DNA from: Branchiostoma belcheri
Taxonomy: Eukaryota; Chordata; Leptocardii; Amphioxiformes; Branchiostomatidae
Reading direction: 5' to 3'
Assembly: GCF_001625305.1 (NCBI RefSeq)
Contig: NW_017804353.1
Span: 3,604,603 to 3,668,602, forward strand
Length of the DNA stretch: 64,000 nt
Notes under the pieces: model-generated
What the model was told of the DNA's origin: nothing
The model's input: only the letters and a program-made list of their open reading frames with translations
Database searches by the model: none
Translations under genes and position numbers: made by a program
In this document: positions 44,655 through 57,085 of the stretch, piece by piece
How the letters are laid out: every line of letters begins with the position of its first letter
How positions within the stretch are numbered: the stretch's first letter is position 1

Positions 44655-45028
44655 TACCGAGCCGAGTTAAACCATTTCGGCACTGGGCTTCTGGTGCTTA
44701 CGTCGGCCGCGCGGCGTACAAAACAGTATCTTAGGCCAAGTCTTTGTCTGTGAAAATGTAAGAAAAGAGGCCTTGCAGTCGTGTCCTGCCGATAACCTTG
44801 TCCCGATTAAACTTTGTTACCCAGGCGGTATGATCTCGAAAATATGAGTGGCAGCATCTCGATACCCTTTTTAAAGACAAGGTTTGATTTGCCGATTCCG
44901 AGTTTCCAGTGCTGAAGCCGCCGACACACCAAGTGTTGACGTACCTTCGGCACTGGAGATCTAGGACGGAAGCCACCTCAACTCTGTATACCGAGTGCTG
45001 AGAAAGGAACCCGTAACTTCGGTACTTG
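44655..45028. mobile_element. Truncated copy of the 24318-25134 DNA transposon
   Basis: The sequence from TTTCGGCACTGGGCTTCTGG to GGAACCCGTAACTTCGGTAC matches the right half of the element in unit 1. The left half is missing. It sits at a different place in the flank from the unit 1 insertion, so it is a separate event. Confidence 0.75.
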
Positions 45029-45360
45029 CATTATTTTCACCCCAAATACACCAATTCTTACATTGTTTATCTGACATTTCCAACTACGATTACCTGCCGC
45101 GCCATACGGAAGGATGCTGTTCAACCCCATTGTCGAATGGAATCGACCGCAAAGTGGGCGTGGCGCGGAATGCTGGTCACCCATTGGTCGCCGCTAGGCT
45201 ATGTGGATGTGAAATTGATGTAGCCCCCCACCCCCGGTATTTCCATAACACAGGATACACAGCATAAGTCTTAAATATTTCTTTTCGCACTACTTTTTAC
45301 CCAAACTACTATCGCCCTGGGAGGCAAGAAGAAAGACTGTGTAATGCGACCCTGGCCAGG

Positions 45361-45368
45361 TGACGTCA
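45361..45368. promoter_or_regulatory. CRE/ATF-type site TGACGTCA upstream of ROCO copy 2
   Basis: This is identical to the site at 24181-24188 in unit 1, within a conserved flank. Confidence 0.35.
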
Positions 45369-46622
45369 TATGGTTTGATCTAAAAATAACCATGGCGTTG
45401 TCCCAAACTTTCTCAAACTGTGTGCTTGGAGGTAAACTGAGTAAGTACAACTGGTGACTTAAACACATTACATGACGTATTTTCACTTAATAGTGCTGTA
45501 TATGGCTGTTACTGTGGGTAACGATTGGTAGCTCGTCGTGAACTGGCATCGACACAACTGCGAAAAGATCGAGAAAATATGTCCGCCATGTTGAACAAAG
45601 GTGCAAAAGTGCAGTGCATGGTCAAGTTTCTAAACATTTTAGGGTGGATAGTTTGAGTTTAAAACGATTGCTCATACTAAAACTGTAGCCCTTAATAGAG
45701 AATGTAACATAACACAAAGTTATTACGGAACAATTACCTTACATATTCATGGAAACGGAGGGTGGGTGTCGGCACCATTAGGACGGACGCTCAGAGCCAC
45801 CACACACCTTTGGGAACAGGTGCTTTATGGTTCCGCTTTCGCCGCGCGGTGTACATATCACTCCGCGGGGATTCCCGTGCGTCAACTGAAGATATCAAGG
45901 CGCCGGAGTTTTAACATGTTACGTTGGGCCAACTCGATGAAAGCTACTCTCTTGTGGTGCATTTCTGAATCACTATGATAGCTACAACCTATCTGTACAA
46001 CCCATTTCTCCCTTTATGTCAAAAAGTTTCGGTGATATGGTGAGTTACAAGAAAATAAAAGTATGACGTCACATTAGGGACGGACCAAATCACACCCTGA
46101 AGTCTTTAATTTGAGGTGCAAAGTAGCATTACGCAGCTGACTCACCTTGACAACAAGTAGTTCTACTTGACAACTCTTGCGTCACAAAGAACACATGTAT
46201 TTGAACGTTTCAGTTATACTCTTTTTAATCAGATTTAGATAAGATTGACATACCCATACACAATAGACAATCAGAAATACACGCCACCTCAAACATTTAA
46301 TTATTTATTGACTCTATTTACAACTGAACAATACAGTGGATCACCGGCGCGCGCATTGCAAGTAATCATGCCACCCAACACATCAAACACACGTACAAAA
46401 GGCATTAGAACTGAACTCTAATTAACAACTTATACAAAGGAATAGAACGGTATCTGGAACACGTTTCACAAGGGAAGGGCACTGTCTCAAACATCCTTTC
46501 CCTTTCCTTCCCATATTATTTTGTCCTTATCGACAGAAAGTTACTAGTACTTCAAATGCCTTCAAAATACACAGAACTGCAATTATGGTGTATTTTATTT
46601 TCATGAATGAATGGAGGAATGG

Positions 46623-46628
46623 TTTATT
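46623..46628 (-). other. Candidate poly(A) signal of the UEV-death gene
   Basis: A minus-strand AATAAA lies 165 bases past the stop of the UEV-death-domain gene. Another candidate lies nearby at about 46598. Confidence 0.4.
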
Positions 46629-46793
46629 CAGGTTAAAATCACTCGCAGCCATTTTGCTGAATTGTGGATTTCATTACAATACTATTGGTACTTTCATGCG
46701 ACAATGGTGCAGAAAAAATTAAAAAAAACTTTTTTTAAGAGAGTATAATCTACAATATCTGATACACAACACAAGACAAACATGATGCGTCTC

Positions 46794-49700
46794 TTACATA
46801 AGAAAGGCATACTTATCAACTTCAACATTTAGCTTTTTCAAAACATTGCAAAGATTTTCTCTAGTTGCTCTGTCCCCGGCCCTGTCTCTCCAGTCGTCCA
46901 GCATACAGAAGACCTGTTTCCGCTGTCTGTTGTGCTTGTCCCTGTACCTGTGCACGTCGGCTGGGGTGGAACCCAGGCTGATGGCTAGTTGTTGCCACTC
47001 ATCTCCCAAGTTCCGGGAAAGCTTTTTCAGATCCTTATGACTGACCCTCGTACCACTTTCTGTTGGACCTGAAAAGTTAAACAAAGCATTTATAACATTT
47101 ATAATCCTTTGTGCATCTTTTTTTTTTTGCAATACATCGAGCTTCTGCTATGCGTCTTGTTTGTTATGGAACACTCCAAATGCTGGTAAGAAAACTAATA
47201 ATATCTCGCAAAGTTGTTCATTGAAGCTGGTGTGTTATGCCAAGGAGGTTCAAAGAGGAAGCTCCATGATTATGCCGAGGGGCAGTTATACCGGCTGTAT
47301 AGATACATATACATTCCCATGAAAGAAACTGCACTCTTTAGTTTCTGTACAGTATTATAGTAGTCTACGACCGTTTATTTTCCTAGATGGACGTTCGTGA
47401 TTTAAAAAAACAAATCGAATTCTTACCGTGCTTAGGTGGCGATGTGCTCTTCAGCCGCCGTGCGGAACTTTTTCGTGGGAAACAGCCTGTGGATTCCTCC
47501 TCCATGTCGTCTTCATCTGACGGAAAAGAAACAAAAGATGAAGTAATGTGAGAAAATATATTATTAAGCAGTTTCTTTCAGTTTTCCATTATGTACGAAT
47601 GTAGAAATATGAATATGATGACGAATGTAGATATCATAAATCTCTGCAGATTATGGTATTTATGTGCATTTTATACACCTTACTGTATAGTGATAGTTTT
47701 GAACATCATATTGATACGAGGAGAGTAAGACACTCACCACGGAAACTAGCATGCATGTTTGCTTCTCGCTTTCTCCGTTTTTCTGACTTCACTTCCTTCG
47801 AGCCGTTTTTGCCTTTCGGTGTTTCGAAATCTTTCCTATTTTGCCTTGTTGTCTGGACTTCTACTTTGGTGAGGAGAGGTGCTGTGACATCTTCACTTGT
47901 TTTCTCTTCCTTTTCATCGGCTGTTTTGGGAACATTCTGATCCTTGTTGTCATCTGTTCTCTCATCGTTCGTCATCTTGTCATCTCTGGTTGACGCGTCT
48001 ACGTTTTCCTCTGTCTTTGACTGTCTGTTCTCGTCTGGTTTCTGTGTTGCTCCCAGGCCTTGCCCGGTTTCACAAACCACGTGCACAAAGACTTCAGTCG
48101 TTTCCACTTTTGTTGCCTTTTCTTCAACCGTTGTTTTGTTCTCTTCGTCCTCCTTTGTCTTTTTGCTCGCCTCCTCTGCAGGCTCTTCGAATATGTCGCC
48201 AATCCTGTGTACATGCCAATAGATAATCACTAGAAAGCATCCTGTTGTTAGCGTGAAAGCTAATCTGTGTTGGCACATCGTTAAGACCTGACATATAGTT
48301 TGGTGAGTCCATATTTTGTGTTGGAATGGAAGAGAATAATTTTCCATAACGGATCCTGTTCCTATTGCAGATATCCTATTCTTAACCTTAGAAAACTACA
48401 CATTAGAAGAACTTGGACATCTAGGAACACACACATATTGACTACAAACCCACCCGTAGAGGCCCGAAGGAAGAGAGGTATATCTGGTCCTTCTGAGTGG
48501 CTGTGGGGACGGCAGACCTGCTGTCAAAATACGACAGAGCAAACGTTACAAAGGGTGTTATGAAAGATGTTCACTGTGACTCTCATATCATCTCCACATT
48601 CAATGACGGATCAACTCTTACATGTATAAGGTGGGTGGAGGAACTTATAACATGCCACATACTTGTCAATGTGTTCGTACATGTACATGTATATGGTAGA
48701 TGACGAAATGTTGCTGATAGAATCAGGCGTTTTATTAAGTATCTGAGTACCTGGGGAACTTCCTTTCTTGACCTCCAGACTGGCGAGCACTTCGTCAGTA
48801 ACTGGCGGACGTTCTCCGAAATGTGCTGTAATAATCTCTATCAGGGTAGTCAGGTTGGACGTGCGCTGGAATGCAGGCAAAAATGTTGATGATAACCCAA
48901 GTTATGATATAACGTAAAGTATCTAAGGTAAGATCACTGATTTGCCAATTTGATTAGAAAAATAACATACATTTACTTTCAATACATGTAGCAACAATTC
49001 AGGGCAAAATGATCTATATCTGATTTAGATTTTTAACTGCATGTACTGCTAGGTCACGAGCTGGCTACTTCTACTTCTGCTTCTTTTATAATTGAAAAGG
49101 AGCATTTCCAAATCAATAAAATGAATAGTACAGTATCATCTAGTACGGCTCTTTTCATCTTAGTAACTGAGAAGCGAGACTATCCCTTGAAACATGGTCA
49201 AGCATGTTATAGGAATTGTCGCTAAAACAAAACTCACGTAGTTCCAGTCCTCCAGGTATGGGAAGGTAATCTTCCCGCTGGTCTCCACACACAGACACAC
49301 CTGGCTCTCCCGGATGGGTGCCGTGCCCGTGTCGGTACACGCCGGCCGGACCAGACAGGTGGGAGGGTCGTGCGGAAACTTCCGTGGGAGGACAAACACC
49401 ATCGGGATCCCGTAATGCTTGCCTGCGTTGTGGGGAAAGGAAAACACGGTCATGTAGTGCCTGAGAACTAAACCTGCATGCCCGGTGTTCATCATGCCTG
49501 GAAATTGCACAGAAATGATCTGAAACATGTCTTTTTATCATTGGAAAAATTGTTACTAACATCATGAGATATTGGTACACGCAGTGCCCTTAATTTCATG
49601 GTATAGTGGACCCATGTGTACAAACGTTAGTTTTTCTTTTGTTGAGATTGTCATACACGTACCGTTATGCCTGATAGGTACAGCACCCTCCAAGCAAAGG

Positions 49701-50571
49701 CGGACAGTAGACCCGATGTGGCCGGCTTCCGCCAGACCTGCACAAGAAAGTATTTCTGGTTGTAGTTTCCTACCTTTGTAACTCTTTCCTTTATGTTTCA
49801 AGTTACCCTCACAGTATCATAATTATCATATGACATGTTTACCAAACATGCCTATGGGCACGACGGCATGACTACAAGAGAACACACAGCACACATGATG
49901 TGGATATATGACAGAGGATAACTTGCTGCCACTTGTGTATGTCGCTGTTACCCTCTGCATGTATAGATTGAAAGGCTGAATATCTATACAAGTTAACCAT
50001 GATTTTTACTGATCACAATGCCGTGTATTACCTTCTCCCACAGCTGCTTCAAGAGTCGGGAACCTGGAGATGGCGTGAGCGGTTTCCTCCCTCGTCTTGC
50101 TGCTGTACGTGTAGTTCGTCTGTCAAAAATGAAAAAAAAGGTCAGTTATTTGGCCTACCATTACAAAGGACAGTGAAACGTAGCTAGCCTGAGTGCCAGA
50201 CGGTTGCCAAGGCTTTAGATATTAGATACACGAGCCAATATGTTCCCAAGGAAACTACCCCCCCCCCTCCTCAGTTAGACCCTGAACTAACTCTGGGCCT
50301 TGCTGCTATGTGACCCTACATTACACAATCACAGGGAAACGGAAGCATCAAATATTGCTAGACACTAGCTCTGCAAGTTTTCACGTTCATGCAGCTTCCC
50401 ACTTTAAATCTATCACTAGCATCTACGAATGTCAGACTATGTTTACACTTAAGAACAGTGACGGACTTAATTTCGTCTTACCCTGATACGATCCAAGTCA
50501 TGACTATTGAGGCGCAGTACTTCAGACACGGTCTGTGTTCTCCGTGTGTATGGCAATGGACGGTACGCCAT
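46794..50571 (-). CDS. UEV (TSG101-like) domain joined to a death domain
   Basis: Nine coding exons: 50571-50482, 50119-50032, 49737-49663, 49422-49238, 48865-48751, 48520-48454, 48204-47738, 47516-47427 and 47068-46794. They give 1452 nt (483 residues) with all phases consistent. Residues about 15-160 form a UEV domain: RLNSHDLDRI, EGAVPIRHNGKHYGIPMVFV, FPHDPPTCLVRPA, SGKITFPYLEDWNY, then TTLIEIITAHFGERPPV. As in TSG101 there is no catalytic Cys after the GKI strand, so it should bind ubiquitin or PTAP-like peptides rather than conjugate. Next comes a lysine/glutamate-rich disordered region of about 185 residues, then a C-terminal death domain (KDLKKLSRNLGDEWQQLAISLG ... VFCMLDDWRD ... LCNVLKKLNV; broken here for length). 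Death domains pair with other death domains in apoptosis and NF-kB signalling. The fusion implies an adaptor linking ubiquitin recognition or ESCRT to death-domain complexes. Confidence 0.82.
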
Positions 50572-50589
50572 AGTTAACCTGGAGACGCA

Positions 50590-52250
50590 GGAAGAAAAAT
50601 TATCAGCGGTACAAGTTGTGTGAAAAATGTCACATAGGAACAAAACAATACAATTAAGGAGTGTATACACGTACACGGAATACTATTCAGTTCCGTAGTA
50701 ATGCGGCAATGTGGAGCATTTTTAAGGGAGTATTTATAGGATGTGTGAAGTTGTACTTTTTGCAGAGGAGGGGTCACATGTACTTGCATATTCACGGTAA
50801 TGGCTGTCCCATATTTTCTCCTAAGTGACATGTAATGGTATTCCGATAGGCGTATCGTGGCGTATGGACGTTACGTACTAAGTTTGGAATGTGCGGATTA
50901 ATCATTACCCTAACTGTATTCTGTGTGCGTGACGACGTTTGAATGAGAATTACCGGCTCGCTCCCAGCCATTTGGCATTGTTACAAGGTATGACATATAC
51001 TATGAGGCACTGATGTAGTTCCCATACAATTGAATTGATGTTACACGTATCTTTTAGTGTCAATCTTAAAGCCCATGAAGAGATTTTGGAGTGATAACAG
51101 GCTAGGCCAAAGATGATACTAAGTTTCCAGTTTTTGGCTCGAAGTCGAACGCATATGTATTTTAATTTAGCCAGCTTATCGAATGAAGTATTCAGGACAC
51201 TACTTGCTGCCACAGCCCAGTCGCCGAACAGGTCCTGTTGATCTATTCTGCTTCTTTTGATATTTTCCAGGGTTCATATTCTATAACGTTACTTTTTACG
51301 CTCTTTTTCTAGACATAGCCCTGCCACTGGCCCAGAGCCTGCAGCGTAGTCTAACCAGACGCTATGTGATGAAAAGTTCCACGGGTACTGATATTTACGA
51401 GGCTACGCCATGCCGACGGCGGAATGTTTGCCTTTTGCACACAGCCATGACTTGCGACCCAGTTCACTGTTACAAACTTATATTAATGATAAAGATAAAA
51501 CAGCTTCTTCTGTTATGACTGGTTGGTTGTTGAAAGGATCGCAAAGCTCTGAAATGGCTACGTTCTTTTCAGATGGACGCATACAAGTCTTCAGAGACAA
51601 ATCAAATATGTAGGGTAACCGCCATTTTTATAGTACTGCCGGCAGCCATGCCTTTGTCGTCCTAACATATTCTTGGCTTAAGTTAATAAAGCATGGAAAA
51701 TAAGTCACCATTTACTGAGTCGTAGTGCTGTGAGGTATGCAATGACTTATCATAGGATAGAATTCATGGAAATATGAGGCAGAAATGTCGTTACTTAAAG
51801 TTTTAAGACTCACCTGCTGTGACACCCACAACGCCAAGTTTGCAACAGGCTCGCAAACAATGACGTCACGGTACGCGTACGGCTAGTGCAAATATTTGAT
51901 TTTATCGTTTACAAATGTCAAACCAACAGCACCTTTGTCGTTCTCGTGAGAGGATTCAGGCTAACGGTTCAAGCACAAAACTTAATTACCCATAGCTAAA
52001 CTGACTCGATCTTGAGTCACTGTGTGAAGTCATCTCGCACACACTATGGGCAGAAACCAAGTAAGGAACCTCTAGATCTATTTAATAATGAATGAGAATC
52101 AGAAAACAAAGCAATCAGTACTTTGTTGGCTAGCGAGAAAATGCGAATGTATGTATACCCTGTAAAAGTTTGATCCTAGCGCAGTTATAGTCAGCATAGA
52201 AACCTTTCTTGAACCGGGGGTTGGATGAAATAACATACTTCAATTCACTT
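50590..52250. other. Intergenic region between divergent genes
   Basis: This lies between the UEV-death gene (minus) and NUDT18 (plus). Apart from the candidate first exon and CRE near 51.8 kb, only short frames without recognisable motifs are seen. It probably holds both promoters. Confidence 0.45.
51814..51868 (-). promoter_or_regulatory. Candidate non-coding first exon and CRE of the UEV-death gene
   Basis: A strong minus-strand donor (CAGCAG/GTGAGTC) ends a short upstream exon at 51814. A palindromic TGACGTCA at 51861-51868 lies just upstream, a usual place for a CRE near a start site. No experimental support is available. Confidence 0.4.
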
Positions 52251-52253
52251 CAC

Positions 52254-52317
52254 CATCTTGGAGGTAACCGTTACGAGCCACGTCGCTGGGCGCACCACAG
52301 TTACAACAATATGAAGG
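52254..52317 (+). promoter_or_regulatory. Candidate start region of NUDT18 with a YY1-like motif
   Basis: CACCATCTTGGAGG at 52251-52264 matches the YY1-type initiator often found at TATA-less starts. A possible donor (GAAG/GTTAGT) follows at about 52317. A second possible 5' non-coding exon ends at 52859 with AACAAG/GTAACG. Confidence 0.3.
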
Positions 52318-53146
52318 TTAGTATTCCATCATAACATGTACATGTGTTGAATGATAAGGTTGGATAAGAAAGCTAGTAGAAATTGTTTATAGTTATATAT
52401 TAAGTGTCATTTGCCGTACATCGTAGCTTGTTGCGCAATTTTGACTCGACTTAATTTTCATGACACTAGCTCAGATCAGTTTTCCATATTTTTGGGTGGA
52501 CGATCGAAACATTAATTTTCTCAGGGCCGCGCTTTTCTGATATTCATTCATTATATTAAACTTTCAGAGATCCTAGCTGTCAGAAACGTTACTAATCTTC
52601 CACTCCCACATCTCCTTGGAGGTTACCGCTGTTCGACTTTAATTTCCCGCGAAAAAAGGATAACCCTTGACCTCCAGATGATGACGTATGCGGAAGTGAC
52701 AGGGAAACAACACAGAGGTACGCTGGAAGGACGAAATTCTCTCTGGAAAACGGTTTGGAACAGATGCCCTAAACCAGCTTTACCTCGCTTGCAGCCCATG
52801 CTACACTATAGACGAAACAAAGCGGCAGATACATGTATAGATAGCCACTTGTCAACAAGGTAACGTTACATATTTTTCGATCGACTCGTCTATTTTGGTG
52901 CAGTATGGGAGGGGGGCGTCAGGCTTTTCGTTTGCCATTCGTTCGAAAATATTGGGGTAACATAATAGCTATAAAGCACAGCCTGATCGTTCAGTTGATG
53001 ACTAATGAATGTATTGCTGATTCCTTGGTTGTTGTTCATTCCCTAGTAATGATACCTACAGAAGATGCTTAAGCAACACATTTTAATGAAAATTTACTAC
53101 TACTAATTCAAAGTTAAAGCCTTTTCCCTTCACCAGTTGCTGAGTG

Positions 53147-56135
53147 ATGTCTGAAGCGGAGACGGACCTGCTGAGGATCCTGAGTGGAGAGACTCCAGGA
53201 CCGTTTGTGTGTGATGTGGACCCCATAGGGGCTGACTCAGGTCAGAAAAACTGATGTTACGTTCTGGTCTAGTGTTGTATTAAAATTAATAAGCTATTTC
53301 AAATGTATTACGTACAACCTATTATTAAAACTCTTAATTCCCTACCAAATAAAAACAAATATTATAGAGAGAAAAGAAAAGCATTGTACAGAGTTCTTCA
53401 CCATCCCTAACTGACACCAAATTCTGCTTTCTTAACTGTCATCATTTATAGCCGATTGTAGTCATTTTCATTTGGTCTTGATCATCATGATCATGACAGC
53501 GTGGCCAACCAATAAATTGTTCTACCATTCAGACAAAGAACATGTGATAGCAAAGAAGACCGCCGGCTGGATCGTGTGCGGTGTTCTGCTGAACGACCAG
53601 GGACAGGTGCTGATGATGCAGGAGGCCAAGAGGTCATGTCGGGGCACCTGGTACCTCCCCGCAGGCAGGATAGAACCCAATGAGACCTTCCAGGTGCCGT
53701 TTTTTGTTTGTTTCTGTGTCTGCATCACCTTAAAATGTAATACACCAGTTTTATGCACTCAATATACATGTATGCATCTTGGTTTCCCAACTAAATCTCT
53801 GAGAGTAGGCCTGCATTGGAACATATAACATGAACAGATTACTAGTAAATGATTTGACACTTTGCTATACTGTGTTAAGCTCCTGAACCCTGTATGAAAA
53901 TGTCACACTGTCAATGACTACTAAATGTAATAGATAGCATGTCAAGTATTTAGCAGTCTTCTGATGCAATTTTAGCATGTACAGTACACTGCAATTTAGC
54001 CCCATATGCTACAATGACGTGCCTTTTAGTGCGTTATGTATCTAGTAAACCAGTTCATCTCATCACAAAATTGTTCTGCAAAGGCGTAAAGAGTTTTGCT
54101 AATGTTTTGAAACAAACTGTGATTTTCCACCTGTTCTCAGGAAGCTGTATGTCGAGAGGTTGAGGAGGAGACAGGCCTGACCTTTGAACCCTCCACCCTC
54201 CTCATGGCAGAGGTCAACGGGGGTCACTGGGTCAGGCTGACCTTCACGGGGACGGTCACGGGAGGGAAGCTGAAGACTCCTGCTGAGGCAGACGGGGAAT
54301 CCCTGCAGGCACGCTGGTGCAGTGTGCAGGACGTCAGGACAGAAAACGACATGCCCATCAGGTCAGAGGTCATTGCCATGGTCGCTGTTACATGTTGCAG
54401 TTACTACAGCTGCCAGATTTACAGTTCTTTTCTTTCCTGTAGGTTGAATTTCTGAAAACCATTTAGAATTAGTGGTTGTGGATGCATGCATGGAACAGCA
54501 CAGGGAGGAAAAAAGAAGGGTAGGCAACAGAAAAGATGAGAGGGTAATATTAAAGAATGGATAGCATGATACAAAGGGGAACATCAAGAAGAACAGAAGG
54601 GTGGAGAAAATTGGTTGTGTGATCATCCGTGGTGCCCAAACAGTCAAATAATTAGACAAAGTGATAAATGAGATGAAAGGATACAATGAGTTAAAAAATA
54701 TTACAGAACAACGAAATTACAGATGACATGTTTATTCATAACTTGCAGTAAAAACTTCCATCCTTAACCCCCAACAGAGCCAAGGACATCTTCCCCATCA
54801 TAGACCTGGCTGTGCAGCACCAGTCCACACCAGAGTCCCAGAAACCCCCATGTGTACTCCCAGTCTTACAGGCTCACAAGTTTGTCAGTCTCAGGCTTGT
54901 TCTACTCAAGGGGTGCTCAGAAGGGTAAGCAGGGTAAACTGTATTCATGTAACAAGAAAATTCAAACTCATCTGCAAAGTACCACCAAGAAGATGCATAT
55001 TTTAATCTGATATTTGAAACAGTAAATATATGTGTACTTTCATTATTTACTAGTATGATCTCATAAAATGTTTTAATGATAATGCACGTCTTATCTATAT
55101 ATGTATCAGAATACATTTATTGTCCTCTTGCAGTTCTCTTTCATTCTAACATTTTGGAAAGTGATGCTTGAAATAGACAAAACACACTTGCCTGAAGTAG
55201 ATATTCCTTTTCTCCAGAATCACACTACCCATGTGCATGTACATGTATGTAAGAAGTTGCTGTGTTATGAATGCTTGTTTGTATATCTAACTGTTTATTA
55301 TTTTCCTTCAGGACTGTTCCAGAGTTACTGGTGAGAACCACCCCCACCCCCCACCTTCCCACCACACGGATGTTACTCAAGGACTGGTCCATTATCTTAC
55401 CTCTACTCAGGCTTCTTAGGACAGCTCTGGTAAGGGAACAGACTGTACTCTTCATGATGTCTGCTGTTGTTGCATGTTGTTGTTGTGTGTGTTTGGTAGT
55501 TGGTAGTGTAGTGTTCATGCCCAAAGCCAGGATTTTGTTTGGGGGGATTCTTGCTACTGTCCAAGGGACCAGTGAACGCTATAGGCGCAATCTTCCTGAA
55601 AATGGAACCTTCTGAAATGGTACTTTCTGCATTTTTGGCAGGATTTCTGAGACAAAGAGGATTCCAGTCCCACTGGTCACAAATCAGTCCACCTTTTAAA
55701 GAAAAACCTCGGACCTTTTAGATAAAAAGAGGACTTTTGAGCATGTACATGTACATGTACATGTATATCTATGTGCAAGTATCATACATACGGTGTTTGG
55801 ATTTGGCTACATGTGTTAACAAAGTTGCTTTCATACAAACTTGCTGTCAATTCTATGATGTGGTCTTCCCTTTGCAGGTGCTTACGGGTGATGCACTTTC
55901 AGGTAAACTGCCAATCCAGCTTGTAGGTGTGTTAGGTGTTGAACACCTGGGAAAACCACATGGCCTCGCTGATGGCATCTGTCTCACCTTACTCTATACA
56001 CTTGCAGTCGGGGAAGACACGCCTCCAGAGACAACTCATGAATATTCATGGTGTCCAGTGACCAATGAGGAGTTGAGAGCAAGGCTGATTGACACTTGCG
56101 AGAACAACAAATGTATAAAGTTCAAAGTGCATTAG
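53147..56135 (+). CDS. NUDT18: NUDT18-like Nudix hydrolase
   Basis: Six coding exons, 53147-53240, 53533-53693, 54141-54361, 54778-54924, 55312-55429 and 55878-56135, give 999 nt (332 residues); human NUDT18 is about 323. The start ATG follows an acceptor at 53136, so the 5' UTR is spliced. The Nudix box G-x5-E-x7-REVEEETGL is complete, reading across the exon 2/3 junction ([23 protein letters not shown]). It is preceded by [15 protein letters not shown] and followed by [11 protein letters not shown], both NUDT18-like, and the C-terminal [19 protein letters not shown] matches the family. NUDT18 hydrolyses oxidised guanine and adenine nucleoside diphosphates to monophosphates, sanitising the nucleotide pool. 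No targeting signal is seen. It converges with the TSP1-VWA gene downstream. Confidence 0.9.
55742..55767. repeat. (CATGTA)n microsatellite in NUDT18 intron 5
   Basis: About four tandem ACATGT/CATGTA units. The same hexamer occurs singly all over the window. Confidence 0.8.
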
Positions 56136-56487
56136 AAAGAATAGATAAGTCAACTTCTTGCCAAATATTATGTTAAATTTTTTTAAAATCATTCTCCTAT
56201 GGAAACATTTAATTTCAGGTCATTTGCAATTACATGTATCTTTGTGAAGTTTTGATATATGTAGATACTAAATTAGACTAAATCTAATTGCTTCCATGAA
56301 AAATTGTATTTTGTGATTTATATGTGTAGCCATCTCTTATCAAAATATACTCTTTTGCTGTGTTTGAGTTTTTAGTTTGACTAGTATAAACAATTAAAAG
56401 TCTGACCAGTTTATACTCTTCATGTAATTAAGTGCCTGTCAGGACAGGTTGATTCAAAACAGCTCAACAAAGTTACATTTTTACACA

Positions 56488-56493
56488 TTTATT
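56488..56493 (-). other. Candidate poly(A) signal of the TSP1-VWA gene
   Basis: A minus-strand AATAAA nearly 600 bases past the stop. The surrounding 110 bases resemble 59413-59530 in an intron of the same gene. Confidence 0.4.
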
Positions 56494-56598
56494 GGGTAGA
56501 GAGAAGAAACATGTGGACAAAGCGTATCACATCATCTAAGGTGTGCTTTCTATCAGTATCAATTTTAACAGGTGGCACTTGTGCAAGCAATACTGAGG

Positions 56599-56604
56599 AA
56601 TAAA
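56599..56604 (+). other. Candidate poly(A) signal of NUDT18
   Basis: AATAAA 464 bases after the stop. The minus-strand signal of the convergent TSP1-VWA gene is at 56488-56493, so the 3' ends overlap. Confidence 0.4.
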
Positions 56605-57085
56605 TACTGTATGTAGTTTTGCAGTTAGGTAAAGAAAAGGAATGGCATCGAAATCTATACAGAATCCTCTTCCTTTGAGTACAGTGTGCAGGTACATACG
56701 TGAAGCATTAAAGATGCACCATACTTTCCTATTCTATGTATATCACTTACAAATACATGTACTTTGTTTGTAGCTATCGAAGCATCTGCTTTTACCGAAA
56801 TTGCTAGTTAATTCTGTTACCGAAATAACTAAGCATTCTATCACTGTACAATCTGTTACATTTCGGTAGGTACTAACACTGTTTCGTTCCACCAAATACC
56901 CTTATTTTTCACTGGACCACAGTGAACTTATCCTTGCTCTTTCTTCCTATATGTACAAAATATGGCTTTTCTTTTTAAGTTTTACACATGGTCGTTTTCC
57001 GAAAGGCTACGGATATATTATATAACACTATGCGACCGTTGAGAATGCATGGACGAGTTTGTCATCCTCTTGTTTCTGTTCCTTC

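Larger units (their letters stand above)
26430..46530. repeat. Tandem segmental duplication, unit 2
   Basis: Unit 2 of the head-to-tail duplication; unit 1 is 9330-26390. It is about 3 kb longer than unit 1, because of two extra LRR super-repeats and other LRR insertions (exon 3 is 11027 against 9251 nt) and because of the rDNA-bearing insertion near 43.4-44.5 kb. Confidence 0.85.

Noticed and set aside
51410-51613. Open frame of 67 codons between the UEV-death and NUDT18 genes
   Set aside because: No recognisable motif, no supporting splice sites, and it lies in a likely promoter region.
52678-52863. Open frame starting ATGATGACG upstream of NUDT18
   Set aside because: Joined through the donor at 52859 to the next acceptor it meets a stop before the NUDT18 ATG, so it is at most 5' UTR.
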